From the NCBI RefSeq assembly GCF_011742145.1, contig NZ_JAAQQU010000098.1, forward strand, positions 1 through 64,000: 64,000 bases of DNA. The letters run 5' to 3'. Position 1 is the first letter of the stretch. Each line of letters begins with the position of its first letter. A program made the translations under genes and the position numbers. The notes beneath the pieces are model-generated. The model saw only the letters and a program-made list of their open reading frames with translations. It did no database searches and was not told where the DNA came from. The stretch comes from Flavobacterium sp. J49 (lineage in GTDB: Bacteria; Bacteroidota; Bacteroidia; Flavobacteriales; Flavobacteriaceae). Of the stretch, positions 11,823-19,046 are shown in pieces.

Positions 11823-12269
11823 TTACGCTTGTTTTAGCGGAGAATCTCCAGTTACAGTTAATCCCATTGATCTAGCTGTTCCAGCAACCATGCTCATAGC
11901 AGATTCGATAGTGAATGCATTTAAATCAGGCATCTTGTCTTCGGCAATCGTTTTGATTTGGTCCCAGCTTACGCTACCCACTTTACGACGATTAGGCTCT
12001 CCAGAACCAGATTTTAATTTAGCAGCATCCAATAATTGAATTGCAGCAGGTGGAGTTTTCACGACAAAATCAAACGATTTGTCTTTGTACACGGTAATTT
12101 GTACCGGTAACACTTTGCCGGGTTGATCTTGGGTTCTGGCATTGAACTGCTTACAGAACTCCATGATGTTAACTCCAGCAGCTCCCAAAGCAGGTCCAAC
12201 CGGTGGCGACGGGTTCGCAGCACCTCCCTTAACTTGTAGTTTAACTACTTTACTAATTTCTTTAGCCAT
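11823..12269 (-). CDS. rplK: 50S ribosomal protein L11
   Basis: The 148-residue protein of the GTPase-associated centre. It has the N-terminal proline-rich motif [20 protein letters not shown] and the C-terminal rRNA-binding domain. The gene lies 67 bases downstream of nusG and 3 bases upstream of rplA. Confidence 0.97.
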   Translation of the reverse strand: MAKEISKVVKLQVKGGAANPSPPVGPALGAAGVNIMEFCKQFNARTQDQPGKVLPVQITVYKDKSFDFVVKTPPAAIQLLDAAKLKSGSGEPNRRKVGSVSWDQIKTIAEDKMPDLNAFTIESAMSMVAGTARSMGLTVTGDSPLKQA

Positions 12270-12336
12270 TTCTTAAAAATTTTACATCTCTCAATTGGAA
12301 GCGATTGATGCGGTTATAATATATATGTAACAAAAA

Positions 12337-12888
12337 TTATACTTTTTCAACTTGCATAAAGCTTAATTCCAATGGTGTTTTTCTTCCGAAAATTTTCACC
12401 ATCACTTCCAGCTTACGCTTTTCTTCATTGATTTTGTCAATAGTTCCGTTGAACCCATTAAAAGGACCATCAATAACCTTAATTGTTTCTCCTATATTGA
12501 AAGGAATGTTTTGGGTATCAGTGTTAACTGCCAACTCATCCACTTTTCCGAGCATTCTGTTTACTTCAGACAATCTTAACGGCACAGGATCTCCACCTTT
12601 AACTTCACCCAAGAAACCAATTACTCCTGTAATCGATTTAATGATGTGTGGAATTTCACCAACCAAATTAGCTTCAATCATGACATAACCAGGAAAATAT
12701 ACTTTATCCTTAGCTATTTTTTTTCCGTCTCTTACTTGAACCACTTTTTCCGTTGGAACCAGTACTTGAGAGATATAATCTGCCATGCCCAGTCTGTTGA
12801 TTTCGGTTTCGATATAAGCTTTCACTTTATTTTCTTGCCCGCTAACAGCCCTAACGACATACCATTTTTTTACATTAATATCAGCCAT
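12337..12888 (-). CDS. nusG: Transcription termination/antitermination factor NusG
   Basis: This 183-residue protein begins with the NGN domain (KWYVVRAVSGQENKVKAYIE), which binds RNA polymerase, and ends with a KOW domain (IDGPFNGFNGTIDKI), which contacts S10 or Rho. The length is usual for the family. It follows secE by 10 bases, the classic secE-nusG pair. Confidence 0.97.
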   Translation of the reverse strand: MADINVKKWYVVRAVSGQENKVKAYIETEINRLGMADYISQVLVPTEKVVQVRDGKKIAKDKVYFPGYVMIEANLVGEIPHIIKSITGVIGFLGEVKGGDPVPLRLSEVNRMLGKVDELAVNTDTQNIPFNIGETIKVIDGPFNGFNGTIDKINEEKRKLEVMVKIFGRKTPLELSFMQVEKV

Positions 12889-12898
12889 TTCAGAATTA

Positions 12899-13096
12899 TT
12901 AAGGTTTTAACCAATTAAAGAAACCGGCAATAACTTTTGCACAAGCTTCATCAACACCCCAAGTTGCCAAAGCAAAAACAATTGAAAATACAGCCACTAT
13001 GATAGTGAACTTTTGAACCTCAGCCCATTCCGGCCAAGTAACATTTGTTTTCAACTCTTCAAATGCTTCTGATATATAGTTAACAATTTTTGTCAT
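12899..13096 (-). CDS. secE: Preprotein translocase subunit SecE
   Basis: The 65-residue single-membrane-span form of SecE. The N-terminal amphipathic helix has ELKTNVTWPEWAEVQKFT, the family signature, and is followed by a hydrophobic span (IIVAVFSIVFALATWGV). It clamps SecY in the inner-membrane translocon. It sits between tRNA-Trp and nusG, as in many bacteria. Confidence 0.95.
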   Translation of the reverse strand: MTKIVNYISEAFEELKTNVTWPEWAEVQKFTIIVAVFSIVFALATWGVDEACAKVIAGFFNWLKP

Positions 13097-13114
13097 TGTA
13101 AATTATTTTTTTTG

Positions 13115-13185
13115 CACGGGCGGAGGGATTCGAACCCCCATCAACGGTTTTGGAGACCGCTATTCTACCCTTGAACTACGCCCGT
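13115..13185 (-). tRNA. tRNA-Trp (anticodon CCA)
   Basis: The minus strand folds as a cloverleaf: acceptor ACGGGCG/CGCCCGT, anticodon loop CTCCAAA, T-arm with GGTTCGAAT, discriminator G. The 3' CCA is not encoded. It lies between tuf and secE. Confidence 0.95.
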
Positions 13186-13191
13186 TTCATT

Positions 13192-13227
13192 AAAAACCAG
13201 CAGAGCAACCAAAAGGCTCTCTGCTGG
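13192..13227 (-). terminator. Intrinsic terminator of tuf
   Basis: CCAGCAGAG pairs with CTCTGCTGG (9 bp) and on the minus strand is followed by TTTTTA. It lies 20 bases after the tuf stop and just before tRNA-Trp, so downstream genes depend on read-through or on another promoter. Confidence 0.8.
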
Positions 13228-13247
13228 TAATATATTTAATCAGATAA

Positions 13248-14435
13248 TTAGTCTAAAATTTCAGTAACCTGTCCGGCACCAACTGTTCTACCACCTTCAC
13301 GGATAGCGAAACGTAAACCTACGTTTAATGCAATTGGACTTAATAAGTTAACTTCGATAGTCAAGTTATCACCTGGCATTACCATCTCTACACCAGCTGG
13401 TAAAGAAATAACTCCTGTTACGTCAGTTGTACGTACGTAGAACTGTGGACGGTAGTTATTATGGAATGGCGTGTGACGACCACCTTCTTCTTTTTTCAAG
13501 ATATAAACCTCAGCTTTAAATTTAGCGTGTGGTTTTACTGAACCTGGTTTACAGATAACCATACCTCTTTTGATATCAGCTTTATCGATACCTCTTAAAA
13601 GTAATCCAACGTTATCTCCAGCTTCCCCTCTGTCAAGGATTTTACGGAACATCTCAACTCCAGTAATTGTAGAAGTCAATTTATCAGCTCCCATACCAAT
13701 GATTTCAACTGGATCTCCAGTATTAGCAACTCCAGTTTCGATACGACCTGTAGCAACAGTTCCACGACCTGTAATTGTAAATACGTCTTCAACCGGCATC
13801 AAGAATGGTTTAGCAACGTCACGTACCGGCTCTTCAATCCAGTTGTCAACAGCTTCCATCAATTCGATGATTTTTGGTACCCAAGCAGGATCATTATTCA
13901 ATCCTCCTAGAGCTGAACCTTGAACTACAGGACCATTATCTCCATCATATTCGTAGAAAGACAATAAGTCTCTGATTTCCATTTCTACTAATTCTAATAA
14001 TTCCGCATCATCAACCATATCCACTTTGTTCATGAATACAACGATTCTTGGAATACCAACCTGACGACCTAAAAGGATGTGCTCACGTGTTTGTGGCATT
14101 GGTCCGTCTGTTGCAGCAACTACTAAAATAGCACCGTCCATTTGAGCAGCACCAGTAACCATGTTTTTCACGTAATCCGCGTGACCTGGACAGTCAACGT
14201 GTGCGTAGTGACGGTTAGCAGTTTCGTACTCAACGTGTGAAGTATTAATAGTAATACCTCTTTCTTTTTCTTCCGGAGCGTTATCAATTTGATCAAATGA
14301 TTTCGCTTGACAGTAACCTGCATCAGACAATACTTTTGTGATCGCTGCAGTTAAAGTTGTTTTTCCGTGGTCAACGTGCCCAATTGTTCCAATGTTTAAG
14401 TGGGGCTTGTTACGGTTAAAATTTTCTTTTGCCAT
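13248..14435 (-). CDS. tuf: Elongation factor Tu
   Basis: The 395-residue GTPase delivers aminoacyl-tRNA to the ribosome. GTP-binding motifs are intact: GHVDHGKT (P-loop), DCPGHADY (G3) and NKVD (G4), with the switch region [13 protein letters not shown]. Domains 2 and 3 follow with normal spacing ([26 protein letters not shown]). It sits downstream of tRNA-Thr(GGT), the same tRNA-tuf linkage as E. coli tufB. Confidence 0.98.
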   Translation of the reverse strand: MAKENFNRNKPHLNIGTIGHVDHGKTTLTAAITKVLSDAGYCQAKSFDQIDNAPEEKERGITINTSHVEYETANRHYAHVDCPGHADYVKNMVTGAAQMDGAILVVAATDGPMPQTREHILLGRQVGIPRIVVFMNKVDMVDDAELLELVEMEIRDLLSFYEYDGDNGPVVQGSALGGLNNDPAWVPKIIELMEAVDNWIEEPVRDVAKPFLMPVEDVFTITGRGTVATGRIETGVANTGDPVEIIGMGADKLTSTITGVEMFRKILDRGEAGDNVGLLLRGIDKADIKRGMVICKPGSVKPHAKFKAEVYILKKEEGGRHTPFHNNYRPQFYVRTTDVTGVISLPAGVEMVMPGDNLTIEVNLLSPIALNVGLRFAIREGGRTVGAGQVTEILD

Positions 14436-14490
14436 TTTACTTAATTTTTAATCTTAGTTTATATATTAGTGTTCAAATTTTACAATTTTG

Positions 14491-14562
14491 AGCCAACTAC
14501 GGGAATTGAACCCGTGACCTCTTCCTTACCAAGGAAGCACTCTACCCCTGAGCTAAGTCGGC
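14491..14562 (-). tRNA. tRNA-Thr (anticodon GGT)
   Basis: Acceptor GCCGACT/AGTTGGC (one G-T pair), anticodon stem CTTCC/GGAAG with loop TTGGTAA, T-arm GGGTTCAATTCCC, discriminator T. No encoded CCA. It lies 55 bases before tuf. Confidence 0.95.
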
Positions 14563-14744
14563 TTTTGCCTAGTCCAGAAGTTAGACCTTAGAATTCAGAA
14601 AACCCAAATTCACATTTCTAAATTCCAATTAGTTTGGATTATCAACTTTCAGTTGATGATCCTGATAAGGCGTTGCCTTATCCAAGCTTTAAATCTGAAT
14701 TTACTCGAAAGTAAACTTTAGGATAAATCCCTATTTAAATCTTG
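14563..14744. other. tRNA-free spacer with three small hairpins
   Basis: This 182-base spacer separates tRNA-Tyr from tRNA-Thr(GGT), where many bacteria carry tRNA-Gly. No tRNA can be folded in it on either strand. It holds three compact hairpins in a row: ATCAACT/AGTTGAT (14641-14657), GATAAGGC/GCCTTATC (14664-14682) and TTTACT/AGTAAA (14700-14715), each with a 3-4 base loop. Confidence 0.6.
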
Positions 14745-14826
14745 TGGGGAGAGCAGGATTCGAACCTGCGAAGATGTAATCAGCGGATTTACAGTCCGCC
14801 CTCGTTGGCCGCTTGAGTATCTCCCC
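14745..14826 (-). tRNA. tRNA-Tyr (anticodon GTA)
   Basis: An 82-base class II tRNA with a long variable arm. Acceptor GGGGAGA/TCTCCCC, anticodon stem GCGGA/TCCGC with loop CTGTAAA, T-arm GGTTCGAATCC, discriminator A. Confidence 0.95.
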
Positions 14827-14853
14827 AACTTTTCTTATGTATGCCTAAAATTG

Positions 14854-14927
14854 AGCCGGCGGAGGGACTCGAACCCACGACCTGCTGATTACAAATCAGC
14901 TGCTCTAGCCAACTGAGCTACGCTGGC
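14854..14927 (-). tRNA. tRNA-Thr (anticodon TGT)
   Basis: Anticodon stem GCTGA/TCAGC with loop TTTGTAA and T-arm GGGTTCGAGTCCC. The acceptor is GCCAGCG against CGCCGGC, which leaves an A-C mismatch at position 4:69; the other six pairs are Watson-Crick. Discriminator T. It is the first gene of the tRNA-tuf unit. Confidence 0.92.
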
Positions 14928-14935
14928 ATTAACAA

Positions 14936-14964
14936 TAAAAAAAGTCCGCTATTTCTAACGGACT
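14936..14964 (-). terminator. Intrinsic terminator of hpf
   Basis: On the minus strand AGTCCGTTA pairs with TAGCGGACT (9 bp with one G-T, loop GAAA), followed by seven T. It is 55 bases after the hpf stop and overlaps the inferred start of the tRNA transcript. Confidence 0.8.
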
Positions 14965-14965
14965 G

Positions 14966-14994
14966 CAAATGTATGGATTTTATCTTTTAATCAA
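14966..14994 (-). promoter_or_regulatory. Promoter of the tRNA-Thr/Tyr/Thr-tuf unit
   Basis: TTG (14992-14994), 18 bases, then TACATTTG (14966-14973) on the minus strand. This is an exact match to the Bacteroidota consensus TTG-N17-19-TAnnTTTG. Transcription would begin near 14958, about 30 bases before tRNA-Thr(TGT). Confidence 0.75.
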
Positions 14995-15018
14995 AACATT
15001 TTTAGAAAAAAATTTATC

Positions 15019-15321
15019 TTATATATGCGTTCTGATTTTTTCCTTTCTTTTTACCAATAATCTTTCTAAAGATTCTGATGATAACTCCACTGCTTCCTCA
15101 AATGTTTTACATTGTTTCTTTACCATAAAATCATCACCAGGAACGTGAATTTTTACTTCTACCATTTTATTTTCTTTCTCACTAGTGTTATCAACCTTTA
15201 AAAAAACATCTGACGAAACCACTTTGTCGTAGAATTTTTCAAGTTTACCTAATCTTTCATTGATGAAATCAACCAGCTTTCTGTCGACAGTGAAATTTAC
15301 TGCATGAACATTTACCTTCAT
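15019..15321 (-). CDS. hpf: Ribosome hibernation promoting factor (short HPF/RaiA family)
   Basis: The 100-residue protein has the beta-alpha-beta-beta-beta-alpha HPF fold: it opens MKVNVHAVNFTVDRKLVDFI and continues with KLEKFYDKVVSSDVFLKV and the basic end LLVKRKEKIRTHI. It lacks the C-terminal dimerisation domain of long HPF, so it should act like the short form, occupying the decoding site of idle ribosomes. It lies 32 bases downstream of xerC and ends with its own terminator. Confidence 0.88.
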   Translation of the reverse strand: MKVNVHAVNFTVDRKLVDFINERLGKLEKFYDKVVSSDVFLKVDNTSEKENKMVEVKIHVPGDDFMVKKQCKTFEEAVELSSESLERLLVKRKEKIRTHI

Positions 15322-15353
15322 AATTAAATTTTTTTTGATTAAACATTGTAGAA

Positions 15354-16250
15354 CTATTTTTTGTTTCTCGGATGAGCACTACCGTAAACTTTTTTTAGTT
15401 CCGCTAAACTGCTGTGAGTGTAGACTTGGGTAGAGGCCAAACTTGAATGTCCTAATAATTCTTTAACCGAATTAATATCTGCCCCATTGTTTAGAAGATG
15501 AGTCGCGAATGTGTGTCTTAATATATGCGGACTTTTTTTAACCTTCTCTGAGACATTACTAAAGTAATAATTAATTAGACGATAAACAAACGAATCGTTC
15601 AATTTAACGCCTTTTAACAATAGAAAAAAATACTCTTCATCTACAATCCTTTGTAAACGTGACCTTTCTGAAATATATAATTTTATTTGACTTTCAACAA
15701 TAGGCAAAATCGGTATAATCCTTTCCTTATTTCTTTTCCCTAAAACCTTAATGGTGCCGGCTGACAAATCAATGTTTTGCAGTTTCAAATTAATTAACTC
15801 CGTTCTACGAATGCCGGTGGTGTAAAACAAATCAACTATAAGCTTATCTCGAATACCGTCAAAATCATCGGTGTAAGTGATTTGATTCAAAACCAAATCC
15901 AACTCTTTTTCAGAAAAGGGAATTTGTAATTTCTTGGGAGCTTTTAAAGCTTTGTGCTTCAAAAGCGGACTCATTTCGATTTGTTTCGTTTTGAGCAAAA
16001 ACTTGTAAAAAGACTTTAAGGAAGAAATTTTTCGGTTGATGGAGGAATTGGAAATCCCGTCATCAGAAAGCGAAACTATCCATGCGCGGATTTGACTGTA
16101 ATTTACCCTGATTAAATTATCATCATCAAAAGTATCGGATAAAAACGATTCAAAAAAACCAATGTCATTAATATAAGCAGTCACTGTATGCAAAGAATAT
16201 TTTTTCTCCAACAACAGATAATCCTGAAACTTATTTTTAAAATTTTCCAT
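15354..16250 (-). CDS. xerC: Tyrosine recombinase, XerC/XerD family
   Basis: A 298-residue site-specific recombinase. An N-terminal SAM-like DNA-binding domain (about residues 1-90) precedes the catalytic domain. Catalytic residues are visible: Arg in TGIRRTEL, Lys in VLGKRNKERIIP, His and Arg in HILRHTFATHLL, His in LLGHSSLASTQVYTH and the Tyr nucleophile in that last segment. The Xer-type length and chromosomal housekeeping context (rpsU upstream, hpf downstream) argue for chromosome dimer resolution rather than a phage integrase. XerC versus XerD was not resolved. A terminator lies directly against the ATG. Confidence 0.85.
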   Translation of the reverse strand: MENFKNKFQDYLLLEKKYSLHTVTAYINDIGFFESFLSDTFDDDNLIRVNYSQIRAWIVSLSDDGISNSSINRKISSLKSFYKFLLKTKQIEMSPLLKHKALKAPKKLQIPFSEKELDLVLNQITYTDDFDGIRDKLIVDLFYTTGIRRTELINLKLQNIDLSAGTIKVLGKRNKERIIPILPIVESQIKLYISERSRLQRIVDEEYFFLLLKGVKLNDSFVYRLINYYFSNVSEKVKKSPHILRHTFATHLLNNGADINSVKELLGHSSLASTQVYTHSSLAELKKVYGSAHPRNKK

Positions 16251-16296
16251 AAAAAAACCGCCGACTTCAAAGTTAGGAAACTTTAATCATCAGCGG
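16251..16296 (-). terminator. Intrinsic terminator of rpsU, abutting the xerC start
   Basis: On the minus strand CCGCTGA pairs with TCGGCGG, with a second AAAGTT/AACTTT stem inside, and is followed by seven T. The T-run touches the xerC ATG at 16250. Confidence 0.7.
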
Positions 16297-16318
16297 TAAT
16301 ATCTTATAAGGAATTTAA

Positions 16319-16513
16319 CTATCCTTCTAGATTGTCTCTCATGTTTTGGATATAAGCAGCTTTTTGAATTTGCGCTCTTCTCACTACAGATGGCTTAGTA
16401 AACGCCTGACGCGCTCTAAGTTGTCTTACAGTTCCGGTTTTATCGAATTTTCTCTTGTAGCGCTTTAATGCTCTATCAATGTTTTCTCCGTCTTTAATTG
16501 GTATAATCAACAT
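16319..16513 (-). CDS. rpsU: 30S ribosomal protein S21
   Basis: A 64-residue protein starting MLIIPIKDGENIDRALKRYK, rich in Arg and Lys, as usual for bS21. An in-frame ATG at 16534 would add seven residues, but its codons overlap the Shine-Dalgarno AGGAGGTG (16522-16529) and it lies only about four bases from the expected transcript start. The ATG at 16513 is therefore chosen. In Bacteroidota bS21 helps sequester the anti-Shine-Dalgarno end of 16S rRNA; the strong site here suggests autoregulation. A terminator follows at once. Confidence 0.93.
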   Translation of the reverse strand: MLIIPIKDGENIDRALKRYKRKFDKTGTVRQLRARQAFTKPSVVRRAQIQKAAYIQNMRDNLEG

Positions 16514-16521
16514 AATTTGGA

Positions 16522-16529
16522 CACCTCCT
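16522..16529 (-). promoter_or_regulatory. Perfect Shine-Dalgarno of rpsU (AGGAGGTG)
   Basis: AGGAGGTG is an 8-base perfect complement of the 16S rRNA 3' end and lies 8 bases before the ATG at 16513. I noticed no comparably strong site before the other genes I inspected here. It decides the start codon. Confidence 0.85.
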
Positions 16530-16544
16530 CTCATTTAGTGGGTG

Positions 16545-16552
16545 CAAAAGTA
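16545..16552 (-). promoter_or_regulatory. -7 box of rpsU (TACTTTTG)
   Basis: TACTTTTG matches TAnnTTTG and would start transcription near 16538, giving a leader of about 25 bases that contains the Shine-Dalgarno. No clear TTG was found upstream. Confidence 0.5.
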
Positions 16553-16594
16553 ATATAATTTTTGAATTATAACTTATGAATTGTAAAATATTTT

Positions 16595-16655
16595 CCGGGC
16601 GTTCCCGTTGGGCCGCGCTGTCCGCAGTACACGGTACTTGCTCCCATCGCTAACG
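16595..16655 (-). repeat. Dispersed palindromic (REP-like) element
   Basis: On the minus strand it reads GCGATGGGAGC, a small inner stem (GTAC-CGT-GTAC), then GCGGACAGCGCGG and GGGAACGCCCGG. The outer parts match the element at 23644-23725 (GTGATGGGAACGG ... GTGGACAGCGCG ... CGCCC), while the inner stem differs. It is much more GC-rich than its surroundings. Confidence 0.65.
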
Positions 16656-16668
16656 CAGTATACAGTAA

Positions 16669-16704
16669 AAGGGACAAATCGACTATTAAAACAACTTATC
16701 CCTT
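16669..16704 (-). terminator. Weak candidate terminator of the acyl-CoA dehydrogenase gene
   Basis: AAGGGACAA faces TTATCCCTT (one mismatch) with an 18-base loop; only four T follow on the minus strand. It starts 20 bases after the gene's stop. Confidence 0.35.
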
Positions 16705-16724
16705 GTTCTTTATGTCTCTTACCT

Positions 16725-17897
16725 TTATTTCTTTACTGCCGGCTGATAGCTTTGTTTATCAATAATCATTTTAGACAAAATCTCTCTGAGAATTTCTGAA
16801 GTTCCACCACCTATCGGTCCTAAACGGCTGTCTCTTAACAAACGCGCCAAAGGATATTCTTCCATATAGCCGTAACCTCCTAACATTTGTAGGCAACTGT
16901 AAATAGCTTCATCGGCTACTTTAGTAGACTTTAGTTTGGCCATAGTGGCTTCTTTAACCACGTATTCTCCTTGATTTAGCCTAGCTACAGCAGCATAATT
17001 AAATAACTTACAATGTTCTACTTCGGTAACATGGTCTACCATAGTATGGCGCAAAGCTTGAAACTTGTTTATCGTTTTCCCGAATGCTTCTCGTTGTGAC
17101 ATATATTCAATGGTATATTCAATCGCATATTCGGCTCTGGCATGGGCGTTGATAGCCATAATTAATCGCTCTAAGGCAAAATGCTGCATGATGTAAGGAA
17201 ACCCTTTTCCCTCTTCTCCCATTAAATTTTCCAAGGGAATTTCAACATTATCAAAGGAAATCTCAGCGGTATCAGATGCTCTCCAACCCAGTTTATCTAA
17301 CTTGGTTGCCGTAATTCCTTTTAAATTGGTATCCATCAAAAACATACTGATTCCTTTATTCCCGAGCTCCGGACTTGTCTTTGCTGCTACCACATAATAA
17401 TCGGCATAAACACCGTTGGTTATAAAGGTTTTAGAACCATTGATAACATACTTATCCCCTTTTTTTACCGCTGTGGTTCGCATGCCGGCAACATCGCTTC
17501 CGCCAAAAGGTTCGGTCAAACACAAAGCACCTATTTTATCGCCCGCAATACTAGGCGCCAAGTAATCCTGTTTTATTCTTTCATCCCCTTCAGCATTTAA
17601 ATGCGTCATGGCTAAATAAGCATGCGCCCACATCGCCGCAGCAAAACCGGAAGATTTTATCTTTTGAAGTTCTTCTAAAAAAACTACAGTGTAAAACAAA
17701 TCCAAATTCAATCCGCCGTAAGCCTCAGGATAAACTAATCCGAAAAAGCCCATGTCGCCAAACTTTTTCCAAATAAAGCGTTCAATTGTACCGGTTTTTT
17801 CCCATTTTTCAATATGCGATACTACTTCTTTCTGCAAAAAATCTTGCAAACTCTTTCTGAACAATTCATGTTCTTCTGTAAAATATGTTGAATTCAT
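16725..17897 (-). CDS. Acyl-CoA dehydrogenase family protein
   Basis: A 390-residue FAD flavoenzyme catalysing alpha,beta-dehydrogenation of an acyl-CoA. FAD and substrate motifs are present: CLTEPFGGSDVAGMRT, INGSKTFITNG and MLGGYGYMEEYPLARLLRD. The catalytic Glu appears to be in LERLIM near residue 245, the position used by isovaleryl- and long-chain-type enzymes; the medium-chain-type position reads IGGGTSEI, with Gly instead of Glu. The exact substrate is not clear. It stands alone, with no partner electron-transfer genes nearby. Confidence 0.9.
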   Translation of the reverse strand: MNSTYFTEEHELFRKSLQDFLQKEVVSHIEKWEKTGTIERFIWKKFGDMGFFGLVYPEAYGGLNLDLFYTVVFLEELQKIKSSGFAAAMWAHAYLAMTHLNAEGDERIKQDYLAPSIAGDKIGALCLTEPFGGSDVAGMRTTAVKKGDKYVINGSKTFITNGVYADYYVVAAKTSPELGNKGISMFLMDTNLKGITATKLDKLGWRASDTAEISFDNVEIPLENLMGEEGKGFPYIMQHFALERLIMAINAHARAEYAIEYTIEYMSQREAFGKTINKFQALRHTMVDHVTEVEHCKLFNYAAVARLNQGEYVVKEATMAKLKSTKVADEAIYSCLQMLGGYGYMEEYPLARLLRDSRLGPIGGGTSEILREILSKMIIDKQSYQPAVKK

Positions 17898-17928
17898 ATA
17901 AATAAGGCTACTTTTTTAGGCTATTTTT

Positions 17929-18825
17929 TTAGAATTCCAAATATAAGGCAATTATTTTTATTTTATCAACAGGAAATCCTTTAATTTTTGACAAATCCTC
18001 AATTTGTATATCGCCGTGCATACTGCGGTAAATGACTATTTCTTTGGCCAAGGGATATCTGAAAAAAGGAAATTGAGCCAAGTCTTTGACCGTAGCATTG
18101 TTAATGCTAACTTTTTTGATTTTAGATGTTGATTTTACTTCAAAATGTAGGTTTAGTTTTTCTATCACTTCGGGTGACAAACCCCAAACATCATTCATTT
18201 GCTCCATGGAAACAAAAGCACCAAGCTTGTCTTTTTGCTCCAAAATTCGGTCCGAAATCTTGTCCCCGATACCGTAAATCTTCATCAGATCTTCTTTCGA
18301 AGCTTCGTTAATGTCTAAAATTGTTATTTTTTCAACTTTAGGAAAGTCCGCTTTGGTATAAGTTGATTTGTATTCCTTTTTGTTCTTAACCCAATCAGGA
18401 AACTTGAAATAGGGTGACATTGTTATTAACAAAGAATCCGAAATCTTAGTCACCGCTTGAAACTCCTCGGCCGAATTGACAAATTTATTTTGTTTCCGAT
18501 ACGCTAACAATCGGTCGATTTCCGCTACAGACATACCGAGTTTGTATCCTTTAAAATCGGTAATAAAATTGGGATTGAAAGGATAAATCGAAGGTTTGTA
18601 ATTTTTGTCCCGAAGTTTGAAACTATCAATTAAACTTTGATGGGCCAACCATCTGTCTTGCTCTTGAGGAGAAGGATTGACTGTCTTGAAATCGTTAAAA
18701 AGATAGAAACCTTGACAAATCACTATAATTAAAAACAGCAGTATAATTCCAATTCGTTGGCTTTTCGAATAACTTAAAATCGATTGCAATATGGAATTAT
18801 CATTTGTCATAACATCATAAATCAA
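17929..18825 (-). CDS. Helix-hairpin-helix DNA-binding protein (ComEA-like), membrane-anchored
   Basis: A 298-residue protein with one N-terminal membrane span (GIILLFLIIVICQGFYLF, about residues 27-44). Behind it come three helix-hairpin-helix units: around KLGMSVAEIDRLLAYRKQ, around DINEASKEDLMKIYGIGDKI (the clearest, near residues 175-195) and around SINNATVKDLAQFPFFRYPL. These bind DNA without sequence specificity; ComEA proteins do this in DNA uptake. The anchoring suggests a periplasmic role but this is inference. Its start overlaps the stop of the PspC gene by 11 bases. Confidence 0.8.
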   Translation of the reverse strand: MIYDVMTNDNSILQSILSYSKSQRIGIILLFLIIVICQGFYLFNDFKTVNPSPQEQDRWLAHQSLIDSFKLRDKNYKPSIYPFNPNFITDFKGYKLGMSVAEIDRLLAYRKQNKFVNSAEEFQAVTKISDSLLITMSPYFKFPDWVKNKKEYKSTYTKADFPKVEKITILDINEASKEDLMKIYGIGDKISDRILEQKDKLGAFVSMEQMNDVWGLSPEVIEKLNLHFEVKSTSKIKKVSINNATVKDLAQFPFFRYPLAKEIVIYRSMHGDIQIEDLSKIKGFPVDKIKIIALYLEF

Positions 18826-19042
18826 ACACTGAAGTCCTTTTCCCTCTAATTAAATCTTTTAGTTTGAGCCAAAATGCCAAAGTCAAATACACCCCAAACC
18901 ACAATCCGGCGGTGACAAAAGTGATATAAATAAAAAACAAACGCACATTCGAAGCCCGCATTCCCAGTTTGTCTGCCAAGCGAGACGAAACGTGAAAACC
19001 GTGTTTTTCGAAAAAGTATTTTAATTGGATTACCGGTGACAT
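18815..19042 (-). CDS. PspC domain protein
   Basis: A 75-residue protein matching the PspC family: a short N-terminal helix region (VSSRLADKLGMRASNVRLFF), then one hydrophobic segment (IYITFVTAGLWFGVYLTLAFWL) and a basic tail. PspC proteins are small inner-membrane proteins tied to envelope stress. No PspA-like gene lies nearby. It starts 4 bases after the DUF2851 gene and overlaps the next gene by 11 bases, so the three look like an operon. Confidence 0.8.
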   Translation of the reverse strand: MSPVIQLKYFFEKHGFHVSSRLADKLGMRASNVRLFFIYITFVTAGLWFGVYLTLAFWLKLKDLIRGKRTSVFDL

Positions 19043-19046
19043 TGTC

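Noticed and set aside
13420..13445. TACGTCAGTTGTACGTA inside tuf, similar to the 16-mer
   Set aside because: It lies within a highly conserved coding sequence, has the wrong spacing, and is most likely chance.
14563..14744. Possible tRNA-Gly in the spacer
   Set aside because: No acceptor, T-arm or anticodon arm could be fitted on either strand.
15354..16250. XerC-like gene as a phage or island integrase
   Set aside because: No attachment site, no adjacent mobile genes, and the usual housekeeping neighbours.
16514..16534. ATG at 16534 as rpsU start
   Set aside because: Its codons overlap the Shine-Dalgarno and it lies next to the expected transcript start.
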